Part shown: piece after piece, positions 36,081 through 45,517 of the stretch
How the letters are laid out: the number at the start of each line of letters is the position of its first letter
Position numbering within the stretch: position 1 is the first letter of the stretch
Assembly (NCBI GenBank): GCA_016870775.1
Contig: VGAK01000002.1
Location: forward strand, 62,001-126,000
DNA length: 64,000 nt
Reading direction: 5' to 3'
From: Actinomycetota bacterium
GTDB lineage: Bacteria > Actinomycetota > Acidimicrobiia > Acidimicrobiales > Ilumatobacteraceae
Program-made: the position numbers and the translations under genes
Notes under the pieces: model-generated
Seen by the model: only the letters and a program-made list of their open reading frames with translations
Told to the model about the DNA's origin: nothing
Database searches by the model: none

Positions 36081-37039
36081 CGCAGTGCCCCCTCCTCCTC
36101 GTCGCGCATGCGCGCACCGGTGGTCTCGAGGAAGACGTCGTCGAGTGTGGGCGTGCGCATCGTCAACTCGATGACGTGCACATTGGCCCCGCTGAGTGCG
36201 ACTGCAACGGGGCTGATCGCGGTGCCTCCGTTGGAGACACCGACCACGATCGAATCACCGGTCGCTTCGACGTGTCCGAGTTCGGGAACGGCCCGCAGTG
36301 CCGCCGTGGCGCGCGTGACATCGTCGGGGGCGACCCGCGCGATGATCACGTCGGCGCCGATGGACCGCTTCAACTCGGTCGGCGAACCCTGTGCGACGAT
36401 GCGTCCCTTGGCGATGATCGCCACACGGTCACAGAGCGAGTCGGCCTCCTCGAGGTACTGGGTGGTGAGGAAGATCGTGGTGGAGGACTCGCGGTTGAGT
36501 TTGCGCACCTCGTCCCACACCATCGAGCGGCTCACGGGGTCGAGTCCGGTCGTGGGCTCGTCCAGGAAGACGATCTCGGGCCTGTGCACGAGGGCGGCAG
36601 CAAGGTCGAGCCTTCGCTTCATGCCCCCGGAATAGGTGGCGACCATCCGGTCGATGGCATCTCCGATGTCGACGAGCTCCAACAACTCGGCGATGCGCGC
36701 AGCGCGCACGGGAGCGTCGAGCCCGTAGAGGCGGCCCTGCAGGTCGAGGATCTCGCGCCCCGTCTGCTTGGGGTCGAGGGCCGATTCCTGGAGCGCGACG
36801 CCGATGCGCAGTCTCACCTGCTCGGTCTCGCGCTCGACATCGAATCCGGCGACCTCGGCCGATCCCTCGGTGGGCGAGAGCAGGGTGGTGAGCATGCGAA
36901 CGGCGGTGGACTTTCCGGCCCCGTTCGGCCCGAGGAAGCCGAATATCTCGCCGGTTGCCACCGAGAGGTCGACCCCAGCCACCGCGAGTGTCTCGCCGAA
37001 TCGGCGCACGAGGCCCCTCGCAGAGATCGCTGCTGACAT
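36077..37039 (-). CDS. ABC transporter ATP-binding protein (DrrA-like)
   Basis: This is a 320-residue ATPase with Walker A GPNGAGKST, Q-loop RLRIGVALQESALDP, signature YSGGMKRRLDLAAAL, Walker B IVFLDEPTTGLDP and switch TTQYLEEADSL. The C-terminal extension (about 90 residues, ending in LTMRTPTLDDVFLETTG) is typical of the daunorubicin-resistance DrrA group. It powers the adjacent permease. ATG 37039 has a TAGGTT -10 box 8 nt upstream, and it is the first gene of the unit running through the haem genes to lnt. Confidence 0.92.
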   Translation of the reverse strand: MSAAISARGLVRRFGETLAVAGVDLSVATGEIFGFLGPNGAGKSTAVRMLTTLLSPTEGSAEVAGFDVERETEQVRLRIGVALQESALDPKQTGREILDLQGRLYGLDAPVRAARIAELLELVDIGDAIDRMVATYSGGMKRRLDLAAALVHRPEIVFLDEPTTGLDPVSRSMVWDEVRKLNRESSTTIFLTTQYLEEADSLCDRVAIIAKGRIVAQGSPTELKRSIGADVIIARVAPDDVTRATAALRAVPELGHVEATGDSIVVGVSNGGTAISPVAVALSGANVHVIELTMRTPTLDDVFLETTGARMRDEEEGALR

Positions 37040-37047
37040 GGAAACCG

Positions 37048-37053
37048 AACCTA
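37048..37053 (-). promoter_or_regulatory. -10 element (TAGGTT) of ABC-hem-lnt unit
   Basis: On the minus strand TAGGTT ends 8 nt before the ATG at 37039. It is the only evident promoter for six tightly packed genes. Confidence 0.5.
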
Positions 37054-37087
37054 CCGCCAGACCCCGATTGCTCGGGATCGATGCGGG

Positions 37088-38005
37088 TCAGCCGGACCGA
37101 GGTCGCCGTGTCGAGGCCCGCAGCTGGGCGTCGATCCGGGCGATGCGCGTGCGGGCCGGTGGATGTGCGGTCAGCATCCGCTCGCGCCAACCCCTCGCCC
37201 TCTCGCCGCGCCCGTCGGCGACCACGATCGCGAGCGCCGACCTCAACTCGCGACCGAAACCCATCGCGATCACCGATTCGTCGGCCGTGAACTCGGCGCC
37301 CTTGCCGAGGATGTTGCCGAGCTGCTGCGACACCGTGATCGCCGCGAGGAAGATCCACGACACGATCGTGAGCAGACCCGCGATCGTGCGCCCCGCGAGA
37401 TCCCCCGCGCTCGAGCGCTCGGTCAGGGTGCCCGCGGCGGCATCGGCGATGTTCTGGAGCAGCAAACCGATGCGCGCGAGCAGCACGATCGGCAACGTGA
37501 GCCACTGACCAATCGTGAGCGCGACGGTGTGCATCCCGAGGTGATGACTCAACTCGTGCGCGAGCACCCCGCACAACTCGTCGTGGGCGAGGTTCTCGAC
37601 CGCCCAACTCGAGACGATGACGAGGTGGCCACCCGAGGCGAAGGCGTTGAGCTCGTCGGAATCGACGACTGCGAGGACGTAACGGCTCACGGGAACGTGG
37701 GTCGCCTGTGCCACCGGCCTCCACGCGCGCCCCAGCACCACGGCCTCAGTGATGGTCGGTGCGCGGGCACCGAGGAGCCGGGTGAGCACGAGGCGCTGTA
37801 TCGGTCGCACGAAGAGCAGCGTCCCTGCGGCGAGCATCGATGCGGCAAAGACCGCATACGACACCGGCCGCACCGAGTCGACCACCCACCACAGGGGCCA
37901 GATCGCCGCGAGCCACGCAGGCACCAGAGCCACCAGGGGCACGAAGGCGGCGGCGGCATGACGGTCGAACCGGCGGGGACGGCGGGACGGGTCGTTGCGG
38001 TTCAT
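37088..38005 (-). CDS. M48-family (HtpX/Ste24-like) membrane metalloprotease
   Basis: The 305-residue product has two N-terminal membrane helices, then the zinc motif HELSH in GVLAHELSHHLGMH, and a third ligand Glu in EFTADESVIAMGFG, with further hydrophobic segments between them. M48 proteases degrade damaged membrane proteins or process lipidated peptides. ATG 38005 has a GAGGA ribosome site and fits the conserved start. An in-frame ATG at 38047 would add 14 residues. Confidence 0.88.
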   Translation of the reverse strand: MNRNDPSRRPRRFDRHAAAAFVPLVALVPAWLAAIWPLWWVVDSVRPVSYAVFAASMLAAGTLLFVRPIQRLVLTRLLGARAPTITEAVVLGRAWRPVAQATHVPVSRYVLAVVDSDELNAFASGGHLVIVSSWAVENLAHDELCGVLAHELSHHLGMHTVALTIGQWLTLPIVLLARIGLLLQNIADAAAGTLTERSSAGDLAGRTIAGLLTIVSWIFLAAITVSQQLGNILGKGAEFTADESVIAMGFGRELRSALAIVVADGRGERARGWRERMLTAHPPARTRIARIDAQLRASTRRPRSG

Positions 38006-38076
38006 CGCGTCCTCAGTCCACCAGTCGTGGGTGCAGTCGTCAATCACCCCGCTCGGCTCGCATCATCGGCACGGCA

Positions 38077-38082
38077 TACACT
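38077..38082 (+). promoter_or_regulatory. -10 element (TACACT) of ferredoxin gene
   Basis: TACACT ends 6 nt before the GTG at 38089. This is leaderless geometry. Confidence 0.45.
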
Positions 38083-38088
38083 CCGACG

Positions 38089-38400
38089 GTGACCGCGTCG
38101 CGCACGGAGCGAATCGAGACCCGTCAGCGCAACCCCAAGTGGAAGAACGCGCCGCTGCGGATCGAGATGGCCGAGTGCATCAATTGCGACGCCTGCCTGC
38201 GGCACTGTCCGCCGCAGTTGGGGGCGATCTTCAACCACGGCACCGATGTGGTGATCCTGCCCGAGTTGTGCAGCGGCTGCGACAAGTGTCTGCCCGCCTG
38301 TCCCGTCGACTGCATCTACCCTTTCCCCGAGTGGGAGAGCGCCGGACACCCCGCCGAATGGTGGGCAGAGCCCGGATCCGACAACGATCCCTACCAATAA
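38089..38400 (+). CDS. 2[4Fe-4S] ferredoxin-like protein
   Basis: This small 103-residue protein has two bacterial ferredoxin motifs, CINCDACLRHCP and CSGCDKCLPACPVDC, for two [4Fe-4S] clusters, and a C-terminal tail rich in Trp and Glu. It is likely a low-potential electron carrier; the partner enzyme is not indicated. It starts at GTG 38089 because the -10 box is 6 nt upstream and longer open frame would run into the divergent M48 gene. Confidence 0.85.
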   Translation: MTASRTERIETRQRNPKWKNAPLRIEMAECINCDACLRHCPPQLGAIFNHGTDVVILPELCSGCDKCLPACPVDCIYPFPEWESAGHPAEWWAEPGSDNDPYQ

Positions 38401-38422
38401 TCCGCGAACGAAGAGAGATGTC

Positions 38423-39181
38423 ATGTCCGCACCAGTCATTCCCGGCGCAGAGCCACTGTCCCACGTCGGCTCGGATGATGTCGGCGTCCTCGTCATCCAC
38501 GGCTTCACCGGCAACCCCGGGTCGATGCGCGGACTCGCCGAGGCCTGCGTCGGCGCGGGTCACCACGTCGAGATGCCCAGACTCGCCGGGCACGGCACGG
38601 TGATCGACGAGATGATCCCGACCCGGTGGGCCGACTGGACGGCCGATGTCGAGGCGGCGTGGTCCCGATTGGCGGCGCGCGCGAGCAGGATCGTCGTGAT
38701 GGGGCTGTCCATGGGCGGCTCGCTCACCCTCTGGGTCGGGACGCGTCATCCCGAGGCGAGGGGACTGGTGTGCGTGAACCCTGCGACCCAACCCCAAGCC
38801 GACGAGGTGCTCGGCATGCTGCGCGGGATGGTCGAGGCGGGGACGGACAAGATGGACGGCATCGGATCCGACATCGCCGATCCGAACTCCGTGGAGACCG
38901 CCTATCCCGGCACACCCCTTGCGCCACTCCTGTCTTTCCAGGAGGACGGACTCGTTCCGCTCTCCCGGCAGTACGGATCGTTGGCCATGCCGCTCCTTCT
39001 CTTCACCTCGACCCAGGATCACGTCGTGAGCCCCGCGGACTCCGATGCGCTCATCGCCGCCTACGGCGGATCCACCGAGCACGTGCGGCTCGAGCGCAGC
39101 TACCACGTGGCCACGCAGGACTACGACAAGGACATCATCTTCGCCAAGTCCGTCGAGTTCGTCGCACGCGTCACGGCCTGA
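38423..39181 (+). CDS. Alpha/beta hydrolase (carboxylesterase / monoacylglycerol lipase type)
   Basis: This 252-residue serine hydrolase has nucleophile Ser in GLSMGG, acid Asp in TSTQDHVVS and His in RSYHVATQDYDKD. It also has an HGFTGNPGSMRGLAE oxyanion loop and GHGTVIDEM, as in the Est30/YvaK esterase group. It likely hydrolyses short- or medium-chain esters. A GAAGAGAG ribosome site precedes the ATG. It lies 22 bp after the ferredoxin gene and 21 bp before lgt. Confidence 0.88.
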   Translation: MSAPVIPGAEPLSHVGSDDVGVLVIHGFTGNPGSMRGLAEACVGAGHHVEMPRLAGHGTVIDEMIPTRWADWTADVEAAWSRLAARASRIVVMGLSMGGSLTLWVGTRHPEARGLVCVNPATQPQADEVLGMLRGMVEAGTDKMDGIGSDIADPNSVETAYPGTPLAPLLSFQEDGLVPLSRQYGSLAMPLLLFTSTQDHVVSPADSDALIAAYGGSTEHVRLERSYHVATQDYDKDIIFAKSVEFVARVTA

Positions 39182-39202
39182 GAGACCGGAGCGGTCCGAG
39201 AG

Positions 39203-40048
39203 ATGCCCGTGATCGCGGCCATGCCCAGCCCGTCGTCGGGCTCGCTCGAGGTGCTCGGGCTTCGTCTGAACGCCTACGGGCTCATGATCGCACTCGGCGT
39301 CGTGGTGGCGGTGCGGATCGCGGGTCGCCGCGCCGAGCACGCGGGCGTCGGCACGGTGGACGACTTCTCGTCGATCGCGATGTGGGCCGTGCCCGCCGGT
39401 GTCCTCGGCGGTCGCGCCTACCACGTGATCACCGACCTGGAGCGTTTCCGCGGCAACTGGGACGATGCCATCAAAATCTGGCAGGGCGGTCTGGGTGTGT
39501 GGGGTGGTGTCACTCTCGGTCTCGTCGTCGGACTGTGGCGCGCCGGGGTTCGTGGTCTGGACACGTGGGCGATGGGTGCGTGCGCGGCGCCGGCGATCCT
39601 CGTCGCCCAGGCGATCGGGCGATGGGGCAACTGGTTCAACCAGGAACTGTTCGGTCGCCCGACCGACCTGCCCTGGGCGCTCGAGGTCTCGGTGGCAACG
39701 GCGCGCAAGGTGGGATACCCGCCGGGCACCACCTTCCATCCGACGTTTCTCTACGAGTCGGTCGGCTGTCTCGCGCTGGCATGGCTCCTCGCGGTGGTCG
39801 TCGAGCGGCGCGTGAGGCCGGCTCGCGGCCGGTTGCTGGTCTGGTATGCGGCCGGCTACTCGTTCCTGCGCTTCTTCGTCGAGGGTCTGCGGATTGATCC
39901 CACCAAGTCCGCCGGGGGTTGGAGACTCAACCAGTGGGTCTCGGTCGTGGTGTTCGCCGTGGCGACGGGTTTCCTCGTCATCGAGCACCGGGATCGCTGG
40001 CTGTCGCGACCGGACTCCGGAGCGTCTACGGTCAGTGACCATGAGTGA
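39203..40048 (+). CDS. lgt: Prolipoprotein diacylglyceryl transferase
   Basis: It transfers diacylglycerol from phosphatidylglycerol to the prolipoprotein Cys, the first step of lipoprotein maturation. The 281-residue product has about seven membrane helices and the Lgt signature GRWGNWFNQELFG. AYGLMIALGV, GGRAYHVITD and FLYESVGCLALAW also match. It matches the lipoproteins encoded at 24382 and 58226. Its end overlaps the enoyl-CoA hydratase start by 8 bp. Confidence 0.95.
   Translation: MPVIAAMPSPSSGSLEVLGLRLNAYGLMIALGVVVAVRIAGRRAEHAGVGTVDDFSSIAMWAVPAGVLGGRAYHVITDLERFRGNWDDAIKIWQGGLGVWGGVTLGLVVGLWRAGVRGLDTWAMGACAAPAILVAQAIGRWGNWFNQELFGRPTDLPWALEVSVATARKVGYPPGTTFHPTFLYESVGCLALAWLLAVVVERRVRPARGRLLVWYAAGYSFLRFFVEGLRIDPTKSAGGWRLNQWVSVVVFAVATGFLVIEHRDRWLSRPDSGASTVSDHE
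40027..40032 (+). promoter_or_regulatory. -10 element (TACGGT) of enoyl-CoA hydratase gene, inside lgt
   Basis: TACGGT ends 8 nt before the ATG at 40041, within the last codons of lgt. Confidence 0.4.
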
Positions 40049-40853
40049 GTGCCTGTACGAGTTCCGCGAGCCCGGTGTCGCGGTGATCACCTTCAACCGC
40101 CCGGAGCGCCTCAACGCGTGGACCGGGCGAATGGGCAACGAGTACTTCTCGCACATCGACACGGCCGTGGCCGATCCGATGGTGCGCGTCATCGTGGTGA
40201 CCGGCGCGGGCAAGGGCTACTGCGCCGGCGCCGACATGGGAACGCTCCAGGCGATCCCGAGCGGTGAGCGGACACAGGCACCGCGAGCCGACTCCGGCGG
40301 CGGCATCGTGGAGGGGCGCATGCAGGACGAGATCACCCGGATCCCCAAGCCCGTCATCTCGGCGGTCAACGGAGCCGCTGCCGGTCTCGGGATGGTGCAG
40401 GCGTTGATGTGCGACATGCGGTTCGCCGCCGACACGGCCAAGTTCACCGTCGCGTTCTCGAAGCGCGGTCTCATCGGGGAGTACGGCATCTCCTGGGTGC
40501 TGCCGCGACTCGTCGGGCAGGCGAACGCCCTCGACCTCATGATGTCGAGCCGCGTCGTGTTGGCCGACGAGGCCCTCGCGATGGGAATGGTGAACCGGGT
40601 GGTCCCCGCGGCCCTGTTGATGGATGAGGTCATGGCCTATGCCGCCGACCTCGCGATGAACGTGTCGCCCTCGTCGATGTCGGTGATGAAGCGCCAGGTC
40701 TACGGCGACTACGGCAAGGACGTCTCCTCCGCCAGCCGCGACGCCCTGCGACTGATGCAGGAGTCCTTCACACGGTCCGATTTCAAGGAGGGCGTGCAGA
40801 GCTTCCTCCAGAAGCGTCAGGCGGAGTTCCCGCCCGTCGATCCCCGCGCCTGA
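40041..40853 (+). CDS. Enoyl-CoA hydratase/isomerase family protein
   Basis: The 270-residue crotonase-fold product starts with [22 protein letters not shown] and has the CoA oxyanion-hole segments GYCAGADMG and [20 protein letters not shown]. Glu in [13 protein letters not shown] occupies a usual catalytic position. It likely hydrates or isomerises acyl-CoA in fatty-acid breakdown. Substrate range is unknown. ATG 40041 overlaps the lgt stop. Confidence 0.9.
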   Translation: MSECLYEFREPGVAVITFNRPERLNAWTGRMGNEYFSHIDTAVADPMVRVIVVTGAGKGYCAGADMGTLQAIPSGERTQAPRADSGGGIVEGRMQDEITRIPKPVISAVNGAAAGLGMVQALMCDMRFAADTAKFTVAFSKRGLIGEYGISWVLPRLVGQANALDLMMSSRVVLADEALAMGMVNRVVPAALLMDEVMAYAADLAMNVSPSSMSVMKRQVYGDYGKDVSSASRDALRLMQESFTRSDFKEGVQSFLQKRQAEFPPVDPRA

Positions 40854-40905
40854 GGGCGGACGGACCGGCCCCGTGGTCGGTCTGTGTCCACCGGATTGGC
40901 GCTCG

Positions 40906-40911
40906 TAGGAT
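40906..40911 (+). promoter_or_regulatory. -10 element (TAGGAT) of gatCAB operon
   Basis: TAGGAT ends 8 nt before the GTG at 40920. This is leaderless geometry. Confidence 0.5.
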
Positions 40912-40919
40912 CGGCGTCC

Positions 40920-41231
40920 GTGGCCGAGCAGCGATCGCACATCACCGCCACCGACGTGGCCAAGGTCGCCCGTCTCGCGCGCCTCGACATCGACGCCGAG
41001 ACGCTGGTCCACTTCACGGCACAGTTGTCGAGGGTGCTGGAGCACTTCGGCGACATCGACGCGCTGGATCTCGTCGGTGTCGACCCGATGACCCAGCCGT
41101 ATCCGCTGGTCAACGTGCTGCGCGACGATGTCGAGCAGCCCACCCTCGACACCGCCGAGGTGCTCTCGGCTGCTCCCGAGGCCGAGGACCACAGGTTCCG
41201 CGTGCCCCCGATCATCGGGTTGGAGGGCTGA
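40920..41231 (+). CDS. gatC: Asp/Glu-tRNA amidotransferase subunit C
   Basis: The 103-residue product has the GatC pattern [17 protein letters not shown] and [20 protein letters not shown], followed by the GatA-wrapping tail ending in FRVPPIIG. It stabilises GatAB, which converts Glu-tRNA-Gln (and Asp-tRNA-Asn) to the amidated form. GTG 40920 is chosen because the family start lies there and a -10 box ends 8 nt upstream; the in-frame ATG-equivalent at 40884 is earlier than the family start. It sits 2 bp before gatA. Confidence 0.94.
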   Translation: MAEQRSHITATDVAKVARLARLDIDAETLVHFTAQLSRVLEHFGDIDALDLVGVDPMTQPYPLVNVLRDDVEQPTLDTAEVLSAAPEAEDHRFRVPPIIGLEG

Positions 41232-41233
41232 TA

Positions 41234-42661
41234 ATGCCGCAGTCCGCATCCGAGATCGCCCGGCGAGTCCGCACCGGCGAGACCACCGCTCGCAGCGTCG
41301 TCGAGGAGCATCTCGCCGTCATTTCACGGCGCGACGGTGAGATCAACGCGTTCAATCTGGTGACCGGAGACTCCGCGCTCCGGGCAGCCGACGGAATCGA
41401 TGCGCGCGTGGCGCGCGGCGAGGACCCCGGACCGCTCGCAGGTGTCCCCGTGGCGGTCAAGGACAACCTCTGCACGCGCGGCGTGCCCACCACGTGCTCG
41501 TCGCGCATGCTCGAGGGTTGGCATCCGCCCTATGACGCGACTGTGGTGCAGCGACTGAGCACCGCCGGGGCGATCATGGTCGGCAAAACCAACCTCGACG
41601 AGTTCGCCATGGGTTCGAGCACGGAGAACTCGGCCTTCGGTCCCACCCGCAACCCCGTCGACACCTCGCGCGTCCCCGGTGGATCGAGCGGCGGTTCCGC
41701 GGCAGCCGTCGCAGCCGGCATGGCGTCGGTGAGTCTTGGCTCCGACACCGGCGGGAGCATCCGCCAACCGGCCGCGATGTGCGGGGTGGTCGGCGTGAAG
41801 CCGACCTACGGTCTCGTGAGCCGCCTCGGTCTCGTCGCCTTCGCGTCCTCGCTCGATCAGATCGGACCCTTCGCGGGATCGGTCGCCGACGCCGCGCTCG
41901 TCCTCGAGGTGATCGCAGGTCATGATCCCGGCGATTCGACCTCGATTCCCCAACCTGCACCCTCGCTCGTGGCGGAGGTCGGCAGGGGAGTCGACGGTCT
42001 GCGCATCGGTCGGGTGGTCGATCTGCCAGGCGGTGCCGAGCCCGAGGTGGAGGCGCGCCTCGAGGAGGCCTTCGCGGCACTGGTGGCCGCGGGTGCACGG
42101 ATCGTCGACGTGGCCCTCCCGAGTTTCGCGTACGCGTTGACGGCGTACTACCTGCTCGCCCCGGCCGAGGCGAGCAGCAATCTCGCCCGGTACGACGGTG
42201 TGCGATACGGGATGCGTGTCGCCGCCGCCGACACCAATGCCATGTACGCGGCCACTCGCGCCGCGGGTTTTGGCGACGAGGTGAAGCGGCGCATCATGCT
42301 CGGCACTTACGCGCTCTCGGCCGGCTACTACGACGCGTACTACGGCAAGGCCCTGAAGGTGCGCCGATTGATCGCCGATGACTTCGCGCGCGCCTACTCG
42401 TCGTGCGATGCGATCCTCATGCCCACCTCACCCGTCGTCGCCTTTCCCTTCGGTGACAAGGTCGACGATCCCATGTCGATGTACCTGTGCGACATCTACA
42501 CGATCCCCACGAACCTCGCCGGCCACCCGGCGATGAGCGTGCCGTTCGGGCTCGGGGCCCACGGCATGCCGGTGGGGATCCAGGTGCTCGCACCCACGCT
42601 CGCCGAGTCAACGATGTTCCGCGTCGGCGGTGCACTGGAAGCCGCGGGGAGGGGAGCGTGA
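41234..42661 (+). CDS. gatA: Asp/Glu-tRNA amidotransferase subunit A
   Basis: This amidase subunit releases ammonia from glutamine. The 475-residue product has the Ser-cisSer-Lys triad in VAVKDNLC (Lys), [10 protein letters not shown] (cis-Ser) and [13 protein letters not shown] (nucleophile). [24 protein letters not shown] and the C-terminal [13 protein letters not shown] match GatA. A GGAGGG ribosome site precedes the ATG. The stop overlaps the gatB GTG (GTGA). Confidence 0.97.
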   Translation: MPQSASEIARRVRTGETTARSVVEEHLAVISRRDGEINAFNLVTGDSALRAADGIDARVARGEDPGPLAGVPVAVKDNLCTRGVPTTCSSRMLEGWHPPYDATVVQRLSTAGAIMVGKTNLDEFAMGSSTENSAFGPTRNPVDTSRVPGGSSGGSAAAVAAGMASVSLGSDTGGSIRQPAAMCGVVGVKPTYGLVSRLGLVAFASSLDQIGPFAGSVADAALVLEVIAGHDPGDSTSIPQPAPSLVAEVGRGVDGLRIGRVVDLPGGAEPEVEARLEEAFAALVAAGARIVDVALPSFAYALTAYYLLAPAEASSNLARYDGVRYGMRVAAADTNAMYAATRAAGFGDEVKRRIMLGTYALSAGYYDAYYGKALKVRRLIADDFARAYSSCDAILMPTSPVVAFPFGDKVDDPMSMYLCDIYTIPTNLAGHPAMSVPFGLGAHGMPVGIQVLAPTLAESTMFRVGGALEAAGRGA

Positions 42662-44139
42662 GCAACCCCAACGCGCACCTCAGCACGGTCGTGGCGTCCG
42701 GGGACGAGTTGCTCGCGGGGGGCTGGGAGCTGGTGGTCGGGCTCGAGGTGCACGTGGAGCTGGCGACCCGCACCAAGTTGTTCAGCGGATCCCCGAACCG
42801 GTTCGGCGATGCACCGAACTCGAACATCGACCCGGTCACACTCGGGCTGCCGGGAGCGCTCCCCGTGCTGAACCGGACTGCCGTGGAGCTGGCGATGCGG
42901 ATCGGGCTCGCGCTCAATTGCCGCATCCAGCCGTGCATCTTCCACCGGAAGAATTACTTCTACCCCGACATGCCCAAGGCCTACCAGATCTCCCAGTACG
43001 ACCTTCCGTTGAACGCCGATGGTCACCTGGTGCTCCCGAGCGGGACGGTGGTCGGTGTGGAGCGCGCACACCTCGAGGAGGACACGGGCAAGTCCACGCA
43101 CGTCGGAGGCGCGACCGGCCGCATACACGGCAGCGACTACTCACTCATCGACTTCAACCGCGCGGGTGTGCCGCTCGTGGAGATCGTCTCGCGCCCCGAC
43201 ATTCGCACGAGTGAGCAGGCGCGCGAGTACGTCACCGAACTGCGGGCCATCCTCGAGGTCATCGGTGCCTCCGACGCAAAGATGGAGGAGGGCTCGATGC
43301 GCGTCGACGCGAACGTGTCGGTCCACAAACCCGGCACGCCGTTCGGCACACGCTGCGAGATCAAGAACGTGAATTCGATCCGTGCGCTGGGTCGTGCGAT
43401 CGACTACGAGGCGCGCCGCCAGATCGACATCATCGACACCGGTGGTGAGATACGCCAGGAGACGCGCCACTGGGACGACGCACAGGGTCGCACGCACACC
43501 CTGCGCACCAAGGAGGACGCCGACGACTACCGGTACTTCCCCGAGCCCGATCTCGTGCGTCTCGAGCCCACGCCGGACTGGATCGAGTCGGTGCGAGCCT
43601 CGCTTCCCGCCCTCCCGGCGGCACGACGCGAGGCGCTCTCTGCCCTCACCGGCTACGACACCCGCAGTGAGGCGATCGTGGTCGTGGTCGAGCGTGGCCA
43701 ACACGGCTACGTCCACGCCGTGGCGGACGCGGGTGGCGACCCCGTGCGTGCGCTCGTCCATGTGCAACAGGCCTTCGCCGAGGAGGGCTCGACCCCGCGG
43801 GTCCCTGCATCGGATCTCGCCGCACTCACCGTCATGGAGCAAGACGGGAAGGTGTCGGCCACCCAGGCCAAGCAGATCCTCGCCACGCTGGTCGACAACG
43901 GCGGCGGAGACCCGTCGGCGATCGCGGCCGCGAAGGGTTTCGAGGCCATGGACACCTCGGCGATCGAGACGATGGTCGCAGAGGCCATCGCCGCCGACCC
44001 CGATGCCTGGGCCAAGTACTGCGCCGGAGAGGAGAAGGCCGCCGGGGCCATCGTCGGTCGGGTGATGAAGGCATCCAAGGGCAAGGCCGACGGCAAGGTC
44101 GTGGCCGCCATCATGCAGGGCCGGCGCTCCGCGGGCTGA
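42658..44139 (+). CDS. gatB: Asp/Glu-tRNA amidotransferase subunit B
   Basis: This subunit phosphorylates the mischarged tRNA and transfers ammonia. The 493-residue product has [72 protein letters not shown] and KNVNSIRAL, plus a C-terminal helical YqeY-like tail with [14 protein letters not shown]. Start is GTG 42658, coupled to gatA. Confidence 0.97.
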   Translation: MSNPNAHLSTVVASGDELLAGGWELVVGLEVHVELATRTKLFSGSPNRFGDAPNSNIDPVTLGLPGALPVLNRTAVELAMRIGLALNCRIQPCIFHRKNYFYPDMPKAYQISQYDLPLNADGHLVLPSGTVVGVERAHLEEDTGKSTHVGGATGRIHGSDYSLIDFNRAGVPLVEIVSRPDIRTSEQAREYVTELRAILEVIGASDAKMEEGSMRVDANVSVHKPGTPFGTRCEIKNVNSIRALGRAIDYEARRQIDIIDTGGEIRQETRHWDDAQGRTHTLRTKEDADDYRYFPEPDLVRLEPTPDWIESVRASLPALPAARREALSALTGYDTRSEAIVVVVERGQHGYVHAVADAGGDPVRALVHVQQAFAEEGSTPRVPASDLAALTVMEQDGKVSATQAKQILATLVDNGGGDPSAIAAAKGFEAMDTSAIETMVAEAIAADPDAWAKYCAGEEKAAGAIVGRVMKASKGKADGKVVAAIMQGRRSAG

Positions 44140-44205
44140 TCCCATCCGGGACCCGAATCGAGGGCCCCGACCGGCGCGTCTTGCCACGGGACGCAGCGGT
44201 GCGCC

Positions 44206-44211
44206 TACGGT
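44206..44211 (+). promoter_or_regulatory. -10 element (TACGGT) of acyl-CoA dehydrogenase gene
   Basis: TACGGT ends 7 nt before the ATG at 44219, with TTGCCA at 44181-44186, 19 nt further upstream. Confidence 0.5.
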
Positions 44212-44218
44212 TGAGCAC

Positions 44219-45475
44219 ATGGACTTTGCGATCCCCACCGACATCCAGTGCACACTCGATCAGATCGACGCCTTCATCGAGGCCGAGATCGTCCCGCTCC
44301 AGAACCAGGACGACAACATCCGGTTCTTCGACCACCGTCGCGAGTGGGCCCGCACGGACTTCGACAACGGGGGAGTGCCCCGTGCCGACTGGGAGGCCCT
44401 CCTGCGCGAGATGCGTCGCCGTGCCGATGCCGCGGGTTGGCTGCGCCTCGCCCTGCCCGAGGAATTCGGCGGACGGAGCGCGAGCAACCTCACGATGGCG
44501 GTCATCCGCGAGCACCTCGCCACGAAGGGTCTCGGTCTCCACAACGACCTCCAGAACGAGTCGTCGATCGTGGGGAACTTCCCGACTGTGCTGATGATGC
44601 GCGACTTCGGCACCGAGGCCCAGAAGCGGGGTTGGATGCCCGGCTTCCTCGACGGCACCAAGCGCCTCGCCTTCGGGTTGACCGAGCCGAACCACGGCAG
44701 TGACGCGACGTACATGGAGACCACCGCCTACCGCGACGGCCAGGAGTGGGTGCTGAACGGGATGAAGCGCTGGAACAGCGGCCTGCACCACGCCACGCAC
44801 GACATCATCTTTGCCCGCACGTCGGGTTCCCCCGGCGATCCGAAGGGCATCACCGCGTTCCTCGTGCCGACGGACGCGCCGGGCTTCAAGGTCGAGTTCT
44901 TCTGGTGGACGTTCAACATGCCGACCGATCACGCCGAGGTGAGCCTCACCGATGTGCGCGTCGGCGATGACGCGGTCTTTGGTCGGATCGACCACGGACT
45001 CGAGCTCGCCCAGCACTTCGTCCATGAGAACCGCATCCGGCAGGCCGCGTCGTCGCTGGGAGCCGCCCAGTTCTGCATCGACGAGGCGGTGCGCTACTCG
45101 AACGGACGCGTGACGTGGGGCAAGAAGCTGAGCGTGAACCAGGGCATCCAGTTCCCGCTCGTGGAACTGCACACCGAGGCCGCGATGCTGCGCCAGTTGG
45201 TGCGCTACACCGCCTGGATGCTCGACCAGAAGCACCACATGGAGGTCACGCACCTCGTCGCGATGTGCAACTACCGGGCGAACCGCCTGGCCTGCGACGC
45301 CGCCGACCGCGCGATGCAGACCTGCGGTGGGGTGGGGTACAGCCGCCACATGCCCTTCGAGCACATCTACCGCCACCACCGCAGGTACCGCATCACAGAG
45401 GGTTCCGAGGAGATCCAGATGCGCAAGGTGGCGAGCAATCTGTTCGGGTTCGGTGCGTCGGCCCATCGCGGCTGA
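44219..45475 (+). CDS. Acyl-CoA dehydrogenase
   Basis: This FAD enzyme of 418 residues introduces a double bond next to the CoA thioester. It has LALPEEFGGRSASN, AFGLTEPNHGSDA (FAD-binding), VLNGMKRWNSG, LGAAQFCIDEAV, the CGGVGYSRHMPFEHIYRHHRRY segment and an ITEGSEEIQMR end where catalytic Glu would lie. Substrate chain length is unknown; the long N-terminal region resembles ACAD10/11-type enzymes. It stands alone between gatB and ilvD. Confidence 0.9.
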   Translation: MDFAIPTDIQCTLDQIDAFIEAEIVPLQNQDDNIRFFDHRREWARTDFDNGGVPRADWEALLREMRRRADAAGWLRLALPEEFGGRSASNLTMAVIREHLATKGLGLHNDLQNESSIVGNFPTVLMMRDFGTEAQKRGWMPGFLDGTKRLAFGLTEPNHGSDATYMETTAYRDGQEWVLNGMKRWNSGLHHATHDIIFARTSGSPGDPKGITAFLVPTDAPGFKVEFFWWTFNMPTDHAEVSLTDVRVGDDAVFGRIDHGLELAQHFVHENRIRQAASSLGAAQFCIDEAVRYSNGRVTWGKKLSVNQGIQFPLVELHTEAAMLRQLVRYTAWMLDQKHHMEVTHLVAMCNYRANRLACDAADRAMQTCGGVGYSRHMPFEHIYRHHRRYRITEGSEEIQMRKVASNLFGFGASAHRG

Positions 45476-45505
45476 ACCGGTGGGAACCGGCGAACGCCGG
45501 CCCAA

Positions 45506-45511
45506 TAGCCT
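45506..45511 (+). promoter_or_regulatory. -10 element (TAGCCT) of ilvD
   Basis: TAGCCT ends 6 nt before the ilvD ATG. This is leaderless geometry. Confidence 0.5.
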
Positions 45512-45517
45512 TGGCGC

